A stretch of DNA of 63,445 nt from Dinochytrium kinnereticum (Eukaryota; Chytridiomycota; Chytridiomycetes; Chytridiales; Chytridiaceae): assembly GCA_027604005.1 (NCBI GenBank), contig JADGJT010000097.1:2146-65590 (forward strand). The letters are read 5' to 3'. Under the pieces are notes generated by a model. The model was not told where the DNA came from and ran no database searches. It saw nothing but the letters and a program-made list of their open reading frames with translations. This document shows, in pieces, positions 20,316-32,773 of this stretch. A program made the translations under genes and the position numbers. How positions within the stretch are numbered: the first letter of the stretch is position 1; each line of letters begins with the position of its first letter.

Positions 20316-22278
20316 ATGCCTTTTAGCCTTCCACTCTTTGACTCGTCGTTCAACTCAACCAACACTGCACCCCCGCCTCCTCGCCAAACTCACGTCAGCG
20401 AAGAGGATCTCGATTGTCTCGATCTTATTATTAACTCAAGCATTACCGGTACATCAGCCAACCTGCCTCTCACAAAGTTGGATACTTCCCTCTTTGATCG
20501 TCAACATGACCACCGTAACTACAGCAACCTCGACAACCTCTTTGGAGGAGGCCTCTTTGAAGATGAGCCGACCCCAATACTGCGGCAGCCAGGAGGGCGG
20601 CCGCCAGGCTCACCTGTAGGCATTCTCGCCTCAGCGTAAGTTTTCCTCTCAACCCGTCTTTCATAGCAAAATTTGTTTTTTTTTTCTCACCCGTCCCTAT
20701 GACGCGCGTAACAACATGCTGATACGCGTTCTTTCCTGCTGCAGTACCTACCCGTCCCCGTTCGACTCTCCTCTCGAGGGGTTCGCCGGGCGCTCCAGCT
20801 CGTCCTCGTCCTCGTCTAACAGCAACTTGATCGACCCCACCGCTCTTCTTCGTCAGAAGCACCGTCAGAGGAGTGCCCACCACCTCCTCCAGACTCCTGC
20901 CCAGACCCCCTTGTCGCCCTACCCACAGCAGCCTTCTCCGTTCTTTGGTACCTCAACGTCCGCCGACTTTGAATCCATTCTCCTTGGTTCAAACGCGGTC
21001 GGGTTGGGTGTCTCTCCCGACCTCTCCGCGTCCCCCGTTACCCCAACTCTCTTTGATTCGTTTTCAGCCGCCGTCGGTACTCCTTGCTCTCCGGAATTCT
21101 TGGACCTTGGTCTCGGTCTTTCGTCGTCTGCTTCCTCTCCACTCTTCGAGACACTCAATGCAGACTTTCCTCTATTTGATGCTGAACCTACTCCCGCCTA
21201 CGACCCTACCTGGGCGGGTGCCTCGCCTGCTCAAAACACGTGTTCCCTCGGGTTAACTCAACCTTCTCCTTACATGAAAACCCCCTTGGCCACTCCTATG
21301 CATCAGGCCGCCGCTTCGCCCATGTTCCACTCGATGCCACATGTTACCGCCTCGACTCCGTTTGTGGGAGCCATGGCCTCGCCTGCCGTGCCGCCGATGT
21401 CTTCCTTCGAATCCTCTCAGCCACAACCAATCCAGGAACCCACTGTCACCATTTCAGTTTCGGATCTGCAGGCCCTGTTGAAGGCCGTTCAGAACGTGCC
21501 GGCTTTGAGGCAAGCCGCTATAGCCAATGCTTTGGCCTCCTCCTCTGCCCTCTTTGCCCCATCTCCGTCTCTGGCTGTTGCCGCCTCCCCTGCTGCCACT
21601 CCTTTGAAAGAGAGCGACATTCTTTTTGGAGCCGAGCATAGGTTTATGTTTGGAGACGCTATGGATGCGTCTGCCACTCCTTTGGTCCGATCAGATGATC
21701 TTGACTTTGATGCTAAGGATCTGTTCGGCGAGACCGTCGTGATGCCACCTTCCTCTTCTAGCCCTAGTGACAACACCGCCGCTAGCGATGCTGCGCCCGC
21801 TGTCGAGGATATCCCCGCCTCAGGCCGCCCTCGTGGACGCAAAACTGACAACCTCAAGACTCTCAAGCCCTCTGCAACCACGCGCGTGTCCAAAAAGAAG
21901 GCAGAGGTTGCCCCTTCTTCTCCTCTCGTTGCCAGTGCTTCTTCCGGTGAGAAACAGCGTCGCCGCCCTTCCAAGCTCTACTCTTGCCCCCACGAAGGAT
22001 GCACCCGCACCTTTACCCGCGCTTTCAACCTCAAGACTCATATTGAGACTCATGATCCTTCTCGTGAACGACCCTTTGCTTGTGAGGATTGTGGAAGGGA
22101 CTTCGTGAGGGTTCATGACTTGCAGAGACACCGACTGTGTCATGAGCCTATGAGGAAGTTTGTTTGTGGGAGTTGCGGTAAGGGGTTCACCAGGAGAGAT
22201 GCGTTGAGGAGACATTATGGAGCTGAGAGGTTGGGGTGCGTTGCTCCTGCCGAAGATGGGGAGAGTGATGAGGAGTAA
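20316..22278 (+). CDS. three-finger C2H2 zinc-finger transcription factor (paralogue of the one at 60143)
   Basis: Two exons, 20316-20635 and 20745-22278, join to 617 residues. The N-terminal 500 residues are disordered, Ser/Pro/Ala-rich, with an acidic patch near EEDLDCLDL that could be an activation segment. A basic patch RGRKTDN precedes the fingers. Finger 1 is CPHEGCTRTFTRAFNLKTH with C-x4-C spacing, finger 2 CEDCGRDFVRVHDLQRH, finger 3 CGSCGKGFTRRDALRRH. Finger 3 has no normal second His and instead a Cys seven residues on, so it is C2HC at best. The HDL-RH and RRDALRRH helices resemble CRZ1-like fungal factors, but the identification stops at the family. Start is the first ATG in the open frame. 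Confidence 0.85.
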
Positions 22279-23173
22279 ATCTCGTCGTCCGTCCTCATCT
22301 CCCTCTCTCCTGCCTCCCTCCCTTTGTCCTTCTTGAGTTTTCTTTAGTTCTTTGTCTCAAATGTTGGTTTCTGTTTATTTCTGTATTCCATGTGTGTTCT
22401 TTTCCCATGTGGTCGTCTATCTACGCTTCTAATATCTTGTTCTTTTCTTTTTTTTCTTTTCGGCGTGTTTTCTGTTGACAGAGACACCTTTCCTCTTTCC
22501 TTTTTTTTTTTTTTTTTGTCCTTCTGACTCTTCTCTCTGGTGACTTTATGTCTGTATGTCTGTGTCTCTACGTGCTTGTTTGATTGATCAATTTGTTTTC
22601 TACGTTATTGAATGAATGAATGAACCTCCTCTTTCTTTTGGAAGACTTTGCTTTGATGGGTCTCTTGGCTCCCATTTCCTTATTCATGACGTTTTTACTA
22701 CCGTTTTATCATATCTTAATGTTGATTATCTCCCCAAAAATACTTTGCTTTTGATCTTTTGAATCTTACTTCCATTTTTCATTCTTACACCACTGTATTG
22801 CTATAATGATATTCCAAAAACACGTTGTTTGTTTCTTTAATAAGTTTTAATAAGTCATTCCGGCTCGTTTATATTACATGTACAAATATATCAGTTTCGG
22901 GTCATGTTTTAATACTTCTGCAAATGAGTAAACCCAATGATACCCGCTAACAGCAATAATGTATTTAAAATATATTTCACGTTCTAGCTTGACAAGGTTG
23001 GCAGCAGGGATCCACTAAAAGGTCCACAATCACCTGTTGAGGCAGCTTTGTTAACAAACGACCTCAAAAAAAGAAACCTGTTGGTAAAATAGAGTGGCCT
23101 AAAAACAGCACGCGTATTTGCAAGTAGATAGACATATCGGACACGATGATTTTCATTTTCCATCCCATTCAAC
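22279..23173. other. intergenic, T-rich 3' region and O-methyltransferase promoter
   Basis: About 895 bp without a supported gene. The first 500 bp are strongly T-rich on the plus strand with long T runs (22501-22517), typical of a long fungal 3' UTR. A minus-strand frame 23337-22984 is antisense to the next gene and is not called. Confidence 0.5.
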
Positions 23174-24422
23174 ATGACCAGCCCCATCGACCCCACTCCA
23201 GTCCTAGAGCTCATCAATGCCTTCCGCAAATCCAAGATTATGTTTACCCTCGTCACAACAGGCATCATCGACATCCTAGACACCCATGGCCCCATTCCAT
23301 CCTCGGAGATTGTCCAAAAGATGAGCCCAGCCTTCAACGTTGACGCCGTCGACCGAATCTTGCGAGCATCGGTTCCACTCGGGTTGGTTTCAGTTGAAGG
23401 GTCAACGAGGAAGTTTAGGTTGACCCCCGTGTCAAAGGTTTACCTTTCATCCAACTCAGAAAAGTCTATGGCTGGTATTTAACGCTTGACTGTTCACAAC
23501 AAACCACCTTTGACTGATGGATGGTCTTTTGTTTTAAGGATACATCTGGCACTCAGACAAGACGCTTTACCCACTTTGGAATGCCCTCCCATCTTCCCTT
23601 GAAACAGGTCAGCCAGCATGGACCGAAGCCTTCCCATCACTCTTCCCATCCTCATCCGCCCAGAACCCTTTCTCCAAGCTCTACGCCGACACCGACTCCC
23701 GTCTGCGATTCCAAGATGCCATGCACAGTCACGCCGTTCTATCAGCACCCTCCATCGTCTCGTCCCTCCCAAACTTTGACTGGGCCTCCATCGCTGTGGA
23801 TCTGGGTGGCGCGACAGGAGCGTTGGCGGTGGAGCTGGTCATTCAAAGACCATACTTAAGTTGTAAGGTGGTTGACTTGCCTGATGTAGTGAAAACTGCA
23901 AAGGAACGGTACCTGGTGTCTGATCGCGTGAAGGGTCTTTTGAAGCAAAGAGAGGCGGCTGGGATTGGAGCGGAAGAGGTGTTGCAGAAAGTTGAGGCTG
24001 TAGAGGGCGATTTCTTTACGGGGCTGGAGAAGTATATGGAGGGGTCATCGGCAGAAATCGAGACAAAGGATGACCTCCCACATGGGGACATTTACCTTCT
24101 TTCACGAATCCTCCATGACTGGAATGACACCCAAAGTCTGGCTCTTCTCAAACGCGTTTACAATCTCCTCCCAACCACCTCGAAAACCTCGAACAACGTG
24201 TGTGGTGCGATCGTGATCGCTGAGACGCTTCTTGACGATGAGACGTTGGCGGGGCCTGTCGGATCTTGCCTTCAAGACATAAACATGCTCGTTCAGACTG
24301 GTGGAAGGGAAAGGAGCTCGGATCAGTTTCGCTCCATGCTCGAGGAGGCTGGTTTTAAAGACATTGTTTCTGTCAGGACAGGGTCCTATCTGGATGTAGT
24401 TGTTGGGTATAAGTTGGGGTGA
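23174..24422 (+). CDS. class I SAM-dependent O-methyltransferase (ASMT/COMT-like)
   Basis: Small-molecule O-methyltransferase. Exons 23174-23474 and 23539-24422 join to 394 residues, typical for the family (350-400). The N-terminal half is the winged-helix dimerisation domain (TTGIIDILDTHGPIPSSEIV and the arginine-rich helix VDRILRASVPLGLV). The C-terminal half has the SAM motif VDLGGATGALAVEL, CKVVDLPDVV, then the catalytic His in SRILHDWND, and the closing DQFRSMLEEAGFKDI motif. Substrate is not predictable; family members methylate N-acetylserotonin, phenolics and fungal secondary metabolites. No neighbouring biosynthetic genes are seen, so a cluster role is not supported. The gene is convergent with the MIT-domain gene, 150 bp away. 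Confidence 0.9.
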
Positions 24423-24572
24423 TGAGGAAATACAGCATCAGAATATACAATAACAACACATATATTTATTAGAAAAACAACAAAAAAATAAGATAACAGT
24501 CCAAGATGAAGTCCAAGCAAAGAAAATCTATCCAGAGGGCGAAGATGAGGCGAGCAAAAGATCTCCACCAAA

Positions 24573-27500
24573 TCAGCCAGGCGGACTTCTTAAGCCTTCC
24601 AATCTCCTAGCAAGCACTTTCATAACATCCTCCTCCTCCACCTCCTCCACGCTCGCAGTCGCAGCCTCCTTACCTCTAAACATCGCCTCTACCCTCTCGG
24701 CAGCCTCCTCAACCCCTAAGTCCCCCACCATTTCCCTCTCCGACCCTGCAACTCCTGCATGCAACGCCGCAACAAGCAAATCTCTCGGCACCTCCCTATC
24801 CTCTCCGTCATCCTCCTCGGCCTCTCTCGTAAAGGCATCAGGAGCTGACGGAGCAAACGGAGAGAAGAGATGAGGCGCTACGACGGCAGAGGAATGCCCC
24901 CCAAACGGCACAGCATTGGAAAGCGCCGCATTTATTAGGGCGGGATCTGAGGAATGGGTGGAAGAGACATCATCGGCAGAGGTTTCGATAGGGGTCACAA
25001 ACTCGCCGTCTTCAGTCATGTCAACACCGTGGGTGGCGGTGGAAAATCTTTGAGGAGGTATGTCTTGGGTGGCTTTGGGAGAGGATAGAGCGGGCGGATC
25101 CGATGGCGGAAGAAGCTCGGCTGGCGCTTCTTCTGATGCGGACGGAGGTGAGGTGGGTTTCACGTCTTCTTCTGGGGCAACGGTATCGTCTCCTGGGGTG
25201 TTATTGTCGTCACTATCGTCGTCGTCAAGATCTTTCAGAGGCGAAGTTGGAACGGCGGGTAGGACCAGGCCAAGGGATTCAAGCCGTCTCAAAAGCTCTT
25301 CATCGTCTTCCTCGTCGTCTTCATGAACTTTATCCTTATGCTGCTGCTGCGAAGATGAATCAACAAAGGCTGCCTCAGACCAGGTCGATGGGCCCACATT
25401 ATCCGCATCCATGCCGGCAAGCCCTGCAGTCAATGCGGCCATTAGAACTTCACGTGGCACTGGAGCATCCCCATCTTCGTCATCGTCCTCCTCGTCTTCA
25501 TCCTTCCAGTCATCATCGCTATCATCATTAGGCTTGGTCGGTTCCTTCCTAGCTGCTGGGTGTCCAAAGAGTCCAGCGATTTTCGAGGCAACTGAACTAT
25601 CTGAAGGCGGCTTTGGATCAATTCCAGCCGCGGAAAGAAAATCCCTAGCTTTAAGCAGTTCGTCCTTTGCGGTGGATAAAAGCCTATCCAAATTACCAGA
25701 GTCCATGCCCAGCTCATCCTCTAATGATGAGTCGCCTCCAGCATCTTGCTTAATAGCTGCCGAGAGAGGACTCTGAGCAGTCAACGCACGGACAGACGTG
25801 GCCTCCTTATCTATATCAGGTCGCACATCAGGCACTGGCGACGCAGGAGCCTCCACGGAAAGCGCATGCATGCTGGTCGATAACGACTTAGGAGCAGGAG
25901 CTATATATCCCAACGTCTCCTCCCCACCTTTTCTTTCTTCGCACTTGAAAGTAATACTCCAAAGCTCCCGGTCAGTCCGATAAATCCTACTCAAAAGCCA
26001 ATGCAAGATTCTTCTATCGCCCACACCGATCTGGGTCAAGTCCGACACACGTGTAGCGAGCGGCCTCTCCCATGGGGGTTGAGGAAAAGGCCCAGCATCG
26101 GACTGCCCAACTCCACCACTAGCTCCCAAAGTTGAGAGAGAAGTCCATGCATCAGCGAGTGGGGTAGAATTTTTTGGAGGGAGGCTTTGTTGAGCGGGGG
26201 ATTCGGCAAAATGCCCTCCACCTTGTTGTCCTTGGCTATGGCCTAAACCGCGACAGCGCATGAGCATCGCCAGGATGTCACCAACAGCTTTTTGACCGAT
26301 GTCGGAGAGAACTGTGAATCGGCCGGCGCCAATTCCTGGCACTCCGCCTACAGTGGACATTGCAACGCCATCAGACGCTACTGTGTAAGACCGCTTTAGT
26401 TCTTCAAGTTCTCGCAGGAAGGGCTCTAGGTATGGTACAATGGTGGTAACCCCGCCTCCTATGTAGTAGTGGTCCAAAAGCTCGGCAACTAAGCCAATAA
26501 CTTCAACTGAAGCCTCATCAATCGCCGTCCCGCGGTCCAAAACACCGTCGTCATGAAACGACCTTCCAAAGACCATCTCCTCTAACTTTCGCAAAGCATC
26601 CTTGCAGGTGGGGGAAACCAGCTCCCAAGTTCTTCTCAGTCTTGATACTCTCATGTCGAGCAATCCACGAAGTAGCGCAATGCCGCCGTTAAGGTCCCGG
26701 TAGCTGTGGATCAACACATGCGCCACTCCTACAATCGCCTGGATCACCTGCGCCCTCGCAGCCGAAGCGACCGGACCCTGGACTGCCACAGAAAGCCCGC
26801 CCCCGAGAGTTGGGTTGTTAATAGATGCTGGTCTTCCACCCCCAAATTGCGTTGGCTGAGTCGCAGTCAGTACCGTACCGACCACAACTCTTTCCAAGTA
26901 TCTTGCAAAATCAAGGCAAGGGGTCAGAGTACCCATCAAATACGCGCCTTCCACCGTTAATGTTGCTGTGGAACGGTCCCAAGAATCAACTGTCGTCCCA
27001 GGATTCCCTAGAGGAACTCTCAAAAACAACCTAACGTTTGTCGCCGCAATCTGCTTAGCCAGACCTTCAGCGCTCCACGCAATCCATCCTCTCGAAGAAA
27101 ATGAGGCAGGTGAGCCGCCCACGGCGCCATCCATTACCGCAGCTTGAGGGGAATCAGCGCCCAGACCTCCAGCCCTCGCATTCGCAGAATATCCAACCTC
27201 CATGGCCGCTTTAAGAGTGTTTACCCTGGTTTCCGCAATGCGAACATCTTCTAGCAATCGCCGAAGCTTAGGTAATCCCTCTGGATTCGACATGGAGGTT
27301 GCCGAGGCAACGGCGTATTGCTCCCTAGAACCTGTAAAGTCCCGGATGGCGTACTGCATGGCGATGGAGAGAGGCGACAGTGGGATCATGGGAATAGAAT
27401 CAGCCTCTTCGGCGAATTCATTGCTGATAGTGACGCCATGTGATGTTGCTGTGGTCGGTTGAGCGATCTTGGAAGTGAGGTTGAGATCATTGACAGTGCT

Positions 27501-27951
27501 AAGTCGCAATATTTCCTCGGCCCTACTTAAAGACTCTTTTGCTCGACGGAATAGATCAGATACTCCATCTGGGGAACCTTTAACCTCTGATGGAAGAAAG
27601 AGATAAGGTACGATTAGCGTCACTAAAAGCTACGAAAGCCTTTCTGCTCGCAAAGCTTTACATGAGTAAGAAAGAAGTTGCATTTGCTTTAACTGCCAAG
27701 CGAAAACCACCTTGTAGACTTGCCCATTTCACAGAAGACGATAGCGCGACTAGAACAGCGTTGACTGACTTAAGGTATCCATTATACGCTTCCTGAATGC
27801 GTGTATTGTTAGAACTAGCCGCCTCAAGTGCACATGGAAAACGAATAAACAGGTAACTTTCACCATAGACGTCATGCTCCCAACTTACCCTGTAATCTCC
27901 GTTTGCGAATGCTGCTGCACTCGCGCCGAGATAACTCTCGACAATGTCCAT
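24573..27951 (-). CDS. MIT-domain protein of unknown function with duplicated C-terminal acidic modules
   Basis: Exons 27951-27889, 27792-27711 and 27586-24573 join in frame to 1052 residues. Splicing out intron 1 creates an MIT-like three-helix motif: SAAAFANGDYREAYNGYLKS, followed by LFRRAKESLSRAEEIL after intron 2. MIT domains bind ESCRT-III tails, so an endosomal role is likely. The middle (about residues 80-650) is mostly helical and I do not recognise it. The C-terminal 400 residues are acidic and contain a module twice: VPREVLMAALTAGLAG with ELLRRLESLGL, and again VPRDLLVAALHAGVAG with VLARRLEGL. The second exon's 5' site (CAAG/GTGGTT) was chosen over a GTAAAG 40 bp on because only it keeps phase. 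Confidence 0.65.
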
Positions 27952-28223
27952 TACTGAGTTGGAAATTTTTATTATCTGGTACCCACATAAAACGGATAAT
28001 GTTTACAGAAGCAGGAATTTGCCTATTCAAAATATTACTATAAAGGACTGGGCAATTTGACAACGGTAGCGGATGATGCACAGGAGCAAAGAAATAAAAA
28101 TAGAATGCAGGTTGATGGCTGTGTCATATCTATCAATAAGCATGAGATGACAACATCAAAAAAGTAGTAAAGATCATATGGCACCGTGAGTGAAAAAGGG
28201 TATCTCATAAAAACAAATATAGC

Positions 28224-31200
28224 TCAGAAGTTGACCGTGCCTGCACGTTTTTGCAACTGAGTCCTGCCATCCGTCTTTGGCTTTTGAGAAGCCTCTACAC
28301 TTCTACAAAGGGGGCAAACCAACCCTGAAATGTAACGAGACGAATGCCGCTCATATCCAAACTGAGCCAATAAGTCATTCAGGCCCCCGTCGCCTGGTAA
28401 ATCTGGCAGAGGTAGGATCGGGGGTGGAACGACGGATGCAAGGGAAGAATATGAACTTGGACCGGTTTGTCTTTCATAGATTAACTTCGTGGCTCGGGAA
28501 AGGCGATCTGTGAGGCCTTGATCACAGGTAAGTTCACAGCAAAGAGCTTTGCGAGAGGCTGAATTTTGCTTTTGACCTACCTTTGCTGCTTGGGCCTAAA
28601 GATACGAAAACAGCGCCTTTAGACTTTGCAGTAGCCGATGATTCTAAACAGGACAGGTGGAATACGTGGTGGCAATAAAAGATAGCAACACTTTCTTCTG
28701 GGTCTAATTGGGGAAAACGATATTAGAATCCTGTAGTAAAGCAAAAACAAGCAAGTAAGGGTATCGATTACCATCAAACGAAACAGGGGTTTCGCAGATA
28801 TTGCAGACCATATCAGCTGAAAGCGAAAGACAAAGGTTAAGGTGAAATTTAAAGATAATGCGCAAATTACCAGATATTCTCATGCCTTTTCTCTGCATTC
28901 TATAAAAAGACTCTTGGAGTTCAACTGCATCGTTCACTAGGATTCTTTGACATCCTTCCCGTAGTGACATCTACAGAGAATCATCGTTAAACAAACCCTG
29001 GAAGAAAACGGCAATCTACGACTAATCACAACTTCTTACCTGAATTCCATAATCCGTCAGAACCTTCACCAGAGCATCTCTCAATCCAGGAATCTCCAAA
29101 CCGTTAGGGATTCGACGAATGAGCTTCACAGGCTCAATGTATGCACCGAGATTCTCTAAAAGACCGATGATAAATGCTGATTGCAAGAAAAAGAGAAAAA
29201 AAGAAAAGAAAAAAAGAGTAAGGTTTTCCATAAGCAAAAATAGCAAACGGAAAAACTATGATTAAAGGAGGGAGGCAAAATATATATCGTTTACGTGGCT
29301 TATCCATCGAGTAAAGCAACAGATCTTCCCAAAGGCCCTCATCGTTTTGCTCTTTTGCAAAATCAATTGCCTGGAATTGAAAAGGATTAATAAGTTGCGG
29401 ATGACAAAGTAAATAAGTAGAGTTGATTCAATATAGCCGTTCAATAAAGAAATTTAAGTAACGGGATCAAGATCTTAGCACCTGCTTAACATCTCCAAGT
29501 CTCTCAATAACAAGAGCTAAAGCCCGTCGATTATTCCCCATTTTGCCAAGCAAAAAAACCATTTCAGGCACTAAATCCATAGCCTCGCAGATCTCAAACG
29601 CATCATCGAGTTTGTACGCTGTAGATAGCCTTAAAAAGTCTAAAAGCCGTACGGGATCGTATTCCGCATAAAGAGAAATCTGCTCTGAATGATAATCCAT
29701 TCCCTCCATCCTGTCTTTACGAAACAAAGCATCCAAATAGATGTGAAGGAATCGGCGAGATTTTTTCGAAGATGAGTCGCTAAGATGCCGAACTACTTGG
29801 CTAATCTGAAATGTAAAGACATCACCCAAGAGAAGGATCTTACAGGGATTCTATCCGTATTATTTACCAGGAGTTTTACGCCTTCAGCCACGCCTGCCTT
29901 TCTCAACTCGAGTAATGCCTCACTCAAAAGCTCACCATCTCTCCATCCATAATCCCTCAGATCGAAATCCTCCGGTCTCGCTGCCTTCATGATTCTCTCA
30001 TCATAATCGAAAAGAAGACTTATGTTGGATTCAATCGTCGTAAAGAGATTGAAAGACTGGACTAGGGAAAGTATTGATTGCTCCCCTAGGCGGAGCCCGC
30101 AGATAAGAGCTTGGTCGTGGCGTCGATCAGCAGTGTATCTGGTTAAAACTTAGATAAAACGGAAAGGGGCGGCTTAAGTCCCTTACAATTCAATAGCAGC
30201 CTCTAGAAGGTTTAAATCATCTGGTAGTTGCTTTAAATGCCGCCCAACGGCGTCTGCTACAGTCCTTACTGTGTATAATTTAGGGGACCATTTTTTTATC
30301 AAACTTGTAAAAGTCTATAAAAATAATTAATCATCCGACAAATTCTTTGCAATCGCTCACAGTTTTATCCGACTCCAAAAGGCGTCCTAAAACCATCTCG
30401 TAAACAGCTGAGCTCAAAACTGGATCCTTTAAGGGAATATACGGTAGAATCTCATATAAATGGTTTGCCTCCGCAAAGGTGAATATCCACTCCTCCCATA
30501 AGCGGCTGTCCTGCCTAAGAATCTTGGTTGTGGTGGAAGCGGCAAGCTCGTATTTTCCTTTAAGGATCGCTTAGACCTCTGGTGTGATTTTCCTTAACAT
30601 TTAATATCAAACCTTCTGTAACTAAGCTCCCAAGATATTTGACACCAATCTCAACAACTTGCGAAACACTCAACCGTCCCGTATATCCCTTAGTGTTTGC
30701 GCCATCAGCAGCCTGAAGTGCTTCCTCATATCGAGCCCGTTCGACAAGCCATTCGATATGATCATCGAGATCTCGGGGTTTGGCGACGACTATGTCTTTC
30801 GGTGAAACGACATAGAAAGTTCTTTCGGCTGGGTTTGGCGCAGGAAGGTATTCTATCAAAAGAGTAAGTGTCCGCAAACCGTGCACGCAAATTACCTAAT
30901 CTGTAATCGTTTGCACGATAATGTTCGTACCCGAAAAGGGAAAGGACATCATTTGCGACAAACTCGCCTTCAAAGTCAACAATGTGGATTTCAGGGGGGC
31001 TTGACTGGAAAAAAGGAGGGGGTGTTAAAGAAAACATCAAAGAAAATAAAAAGAAAAATATAACTCACCAGTTGATTTGGGTTTGAAGAAGGCTGTAGCA
31101 GGTCAACGTTTCGATGCTCATCAAGATCCACCATAAACGAAAGCAAGACAATATAATCATCAAGAGGGGCAATTCCACTAATAATGAAGTCTGTTCGGAA

Positions 31201-32721
31201 CCTATGATCATAAGTAAGCCGTTTTTCCTTCTCCCTACTGGCAAACTATTTCAACGTATCTCGCAGGCAGCCCCGAGGCAACATCAATCTTTGGTCGCTC
31301 TTTTACAATTCCAACCTTAACACTGTCCGCCCATCCTATAAATAAAGTGTCATCCGATTTCCAACAAAGATTGCACCGAAACAAATCTGCACGCGGAGAT
31401 CCTGGAGGTCTATCAATGTAGGCAAACTTTTGCTGGGCAGCTATATCATAGATTTTTACACCCTGCAGAGACATTAGATAGGGAGGCATGCACAGACTTA
31501 CAGCTTCATTAGCCCAGGCAATGAAACTACCCCTCCATCGCACGGTATAAACAGGTCCTTCACCAGAGTGAATAACTATATCCTTGCTCCCAAACCACCC
31601 CTTTCCTGATAGCAGAAGTTCTTCCCCAGTGCCACCACACACAAACTGTCGCGCTGTCTTCCGAGAGTAATCAGGTTCAAGAGCGACCGACTTCATGGGT
31701 CTGCGATGTTTATAGGAAGCCGTTTCACTGCTATATAGTGAGTTGATTACGATCTTGCCTATGGGTTTTGGATGTTAGGGTGGATTCTTTTCAACGAAAG
31801 ATACCATCATCCGACGCGCTCGCGACGTATTCTCCGTTCGTGTCAATGCTAATTTCATTGACTGTAGCCGAATGGCATTCGAAGCGTTTTACGTCGTTTC
31901 CGTTCAGATCCAGAATGTGAATAATGCCCCAGTGCGTTCCCAGTGCCTACCATTAGAGTTAAAATGAATGACCTGAACTGGCACATCGATTCATACAAGA
32001 AATCTATCACTGACGGCCATCGTGCTGACTGCATCCTTTTTCAAAGTCTCGCCAAGAGTGCCAGCCAGACGCTGATATTTTAATTTTGGCTCTTCATCGG
32101 GCTCTTCATCTTCGTCGTCGTCTTCCTCATCGTCCTCGTCGTCTTCATCATCATCTTCAAATTCTTCCTCTCCATCTTCCACATCCTCCTCCTCCTCCTC
32201 CTCCTCCTCCTCCTCTTCTTCTTCAACTGACCTATCCTCTATTTCTGCCTTTTCCTCGTCTTCCATCTCTTGCCCATTTATCTCAATCATTTGAGCAACT
32301 TCCGACACCTCGTTAGCATGATATGCTTCTGATGGTACATCAGCTTTCCTTGAGTTCCCATTCTCATAAACATCTTCGCGTTCCTCATCGTGTTGATTGA
32401 GCCCTGCCTCCTCCAGCTCCGGCTCGAGCTTATGGACATATCTACCAGTTAGTTCCTCATGCGTACTCAGTCTGTCAATCTCGTTTAGCTCCTGTGAAGG
32501 TTTAGATTATAATCCACAGCATCAAACCAACATACCTGTTCGCCGTTGACGGTATACCTCACTTCGCTGGACCCTTCCACCACCTCGTTCACCCCATCCA
32601 AATTATATGCTCTTGAGGGCCCAACTTCATTACTTCCTCCCATTATTCTCACAATTCCTTCCGCAGTTCCTTTATCCTCGTTCCCCTCAATCTCATCTGA
32701 TCTTGGTTCCTCTCCCTCCAT
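28224..32721 (-). CDS. VPS41: HOPS complex subunit VPS41
   Basis: Tether subunit needed for fusion at late endosome/vacuole. A dozen or more short exons read on the minus strand; the first two are 32721-32536 and 32491-31997. After an acidic N-terminus comes LKYQRLAGTLGETL and a beta-propeller, including LFIGWADSVKVGIVKERP and LPARYVEIV, which are diagnostic for VPS41. Clathrin-heavy-chain-repeat helices follow (for example around 31000-29470), then ILVNDAVELQESFYRMQRKG and a RING-H2 finger: VCNICETP, YCHHVFHLSC and, 28300 region, CPLCRS. The stop is at 28224. Unusual is a 45-residue run of Glu/Asp (32095-32250, encoded by a GAG/GAC microsatellite) in the N-terminal tail. Divergent from SRPRB with 52 bp between starts. 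Internal exon borders were not all resolved. Confidence 0.92.
32180..32222 (-). repeat. GAG trinucleotide microsatellite coding for poly-Glu
   Basis: A tandem run of GAG on the minus strand (CTC/TCC on plus) inside VPS41 exon 2, giving an uninterrupted Glu stretch of more than ten residues that continues into Asp/Glu codons. Confidence 0.8.
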
Positions 32722-32773
32722 ATTCAGTATACAGTACACAGTACTTTAGATTTGTCTAAAATTTGAAGTCGAA

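Noticed and set aside
25060..25531. Ser-rich plus-strand frames
   Set aside because: Antisense images of the acidic Glu/Asp codons of the MIT-domain protein.
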